A stretch of 6,843 nucleotides of DNA. Source: CALLVY01 sp937899855. Lineage in GTDB: Bacteria; Bacteroidota; Bacteroidia; Chitinophagales; Saprospiraceae. Below the pieces are notes generated by a model. That model was given only the letters and a program-made list of their open reading frames with translations. It ran no database searches and had not been told where the DNA came from. The translations under genes and the position numbers were made by a program. Where the stretch lies: assembly GCA_039820405.1 (NCBI GenBank), contig JBCBQC010000168.1, forward strand, positions 1 through 6,843. The letters are read 5' to 3'. The first letter of the stretch is position 1. Every line of letters starts with the position of its first letter. Positions 6,618-6,843 of the stretch are shown piece by piece.

Positions 6618-6843
6618 TATGCAGTGTACCTTAATTCTGACCCACTCTCCTACACCGAGTCTACTGCCACATTCCCGAAGTCGGTAAAGTCGCAGTGTAC
6701 CTTAATTTTAACCCACGCTCCTACTTAATCAAGACATTGAAGAAGATGATATCGTAATGTCGCAGTGTACCTTAATTTTAGCCCACTCTCCTACCAAAAA
6801 GCTTCTCGCACGGGAGATGGCACGGATTGTCGCAGTGTACCTT
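6618..6843. repeat. Regular array of 36-bp direct repeats (IS21-type element end favoured; CRISPR-like array possible)
   Basis: Copies lie at 6618-6653, 6689-6724, 6759-6794 and 6829-6843 (cut by the window edge), separated by unrelated 35-, 34- and 34-bp stretches, a 71/70/70 bp pitch. Consensus parts in order: GTCGCAGTGTACC, TTAATTTTA, then RCCCACKCTCCTAC. The first copy is the most divergent: it starts TAT instead of GTC and differs at three inner positions. Copies 2 and 3 differ at two positions. The core AATTTTRACCCAC resembles terminal repeats of IS21-family elements, which carry several transposase-binding copies inward of each tip; only the outermost copy here contains a 5'-TG (6620-6621), as an element tip would. 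Against CRISPR are the mismatches between neighbouring copies, the lack of a clear palindrome in the repeat, and no visible cas gene; the 36/34-35 geometry does fit CRISPR. The genes that would decide lie to the right of the window. Confidence 0.85.

Noticed and set aside
6317..6634. Plus-strand open frame of 105 codons
   Set aside because: It runs straight through the tRNA-Leu gene and its terminator hairpin and into the repeat array, so it cannot be a real gene.
6618..6843. Firm CRISPR call for the right-edge repeats
   Set aside because: Spacing fits, but neighbouring copies differ at several positions, the repeat lacks a clear stem, no cas gene is visible, and the sequence resembles IS21-type ends. 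It is kept as a repeat array with CRISPR as an alternative.

Overview
The window looks like chromosomal DNA from a Bacteroidota bacterium, most likely of the Saprospiria type (Lewinella or Haliscomenobacter-like; this genus-level guess is inference). The evidence is two neighbouring proteins with type IX secretion system (T9SS) C-terminal sorting domains, signal peptides ending in A-Q as is common in this phylum, a perfect Bacteroidota -7 promoter element (TAnnTTTG) before a tRNA gene, and a dipeptidyl-peptidase-IV-like S9 enzyme of a kind frequent in the group.

Layout from left to right. Positions 1-2743 (minus strand) hold one very long open frame that runs off the left edge. It encodes at least 914 residues of a secreted multidomain adhesin-like protein: signal peptide, F5/8 type C or fucolectin-like domain, Asp-rich Ca-binding-type loop, SprB-like repeat, a jelly-roll-like domain, and the beginning of a type-B (gliding-motility-associated) sorting domain. 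Fifty-three bases upstream of it, in the same direction, 2797-3462 encodes a 221-residue secreted protein with a type-A sorting domain; the two are probably cotranscribed. Positions 3463-3988 carry no convincing gene. They hold an 11-bp tandem repeat, a 245-bp segment bounded by an exact 11-bp inverted repeat, and a strong intrinsic terminator. Positions 3989-6154 (minus) encode a 721-residue periplasmic S9 dipeptidyl-peptidase-IV-like serine peptidase with an intact catalytic triad, ending at that terminator.

Divergently on the plus strand, 6351-6434 is a tRNA-Leu(CAG) gene with its own -7 element and a downstream hairpin. From 6618 to the right edge there is a regular array of 36-bp direct repeats at a 70-71 bp pitch, three full copies plus a truncated fourth. 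I favour the end of an IS21-type insertion sequence with repeated transposase-binding sites, but a decayed end of a CRISPR array cannot be excluded because no neighbouring gene is visible.

Functionally, the left half codes for exported or surface proteins and the S9 enzyme is a periplasmic peptide-degrading enzyme. Nothing in the sequence ties these two units together beyond shared orientation. The most notable points are the repeat array at the right edge, the base-composition break inside the long adhesin-like gene, and the 245-bp inverted-repeat segment.
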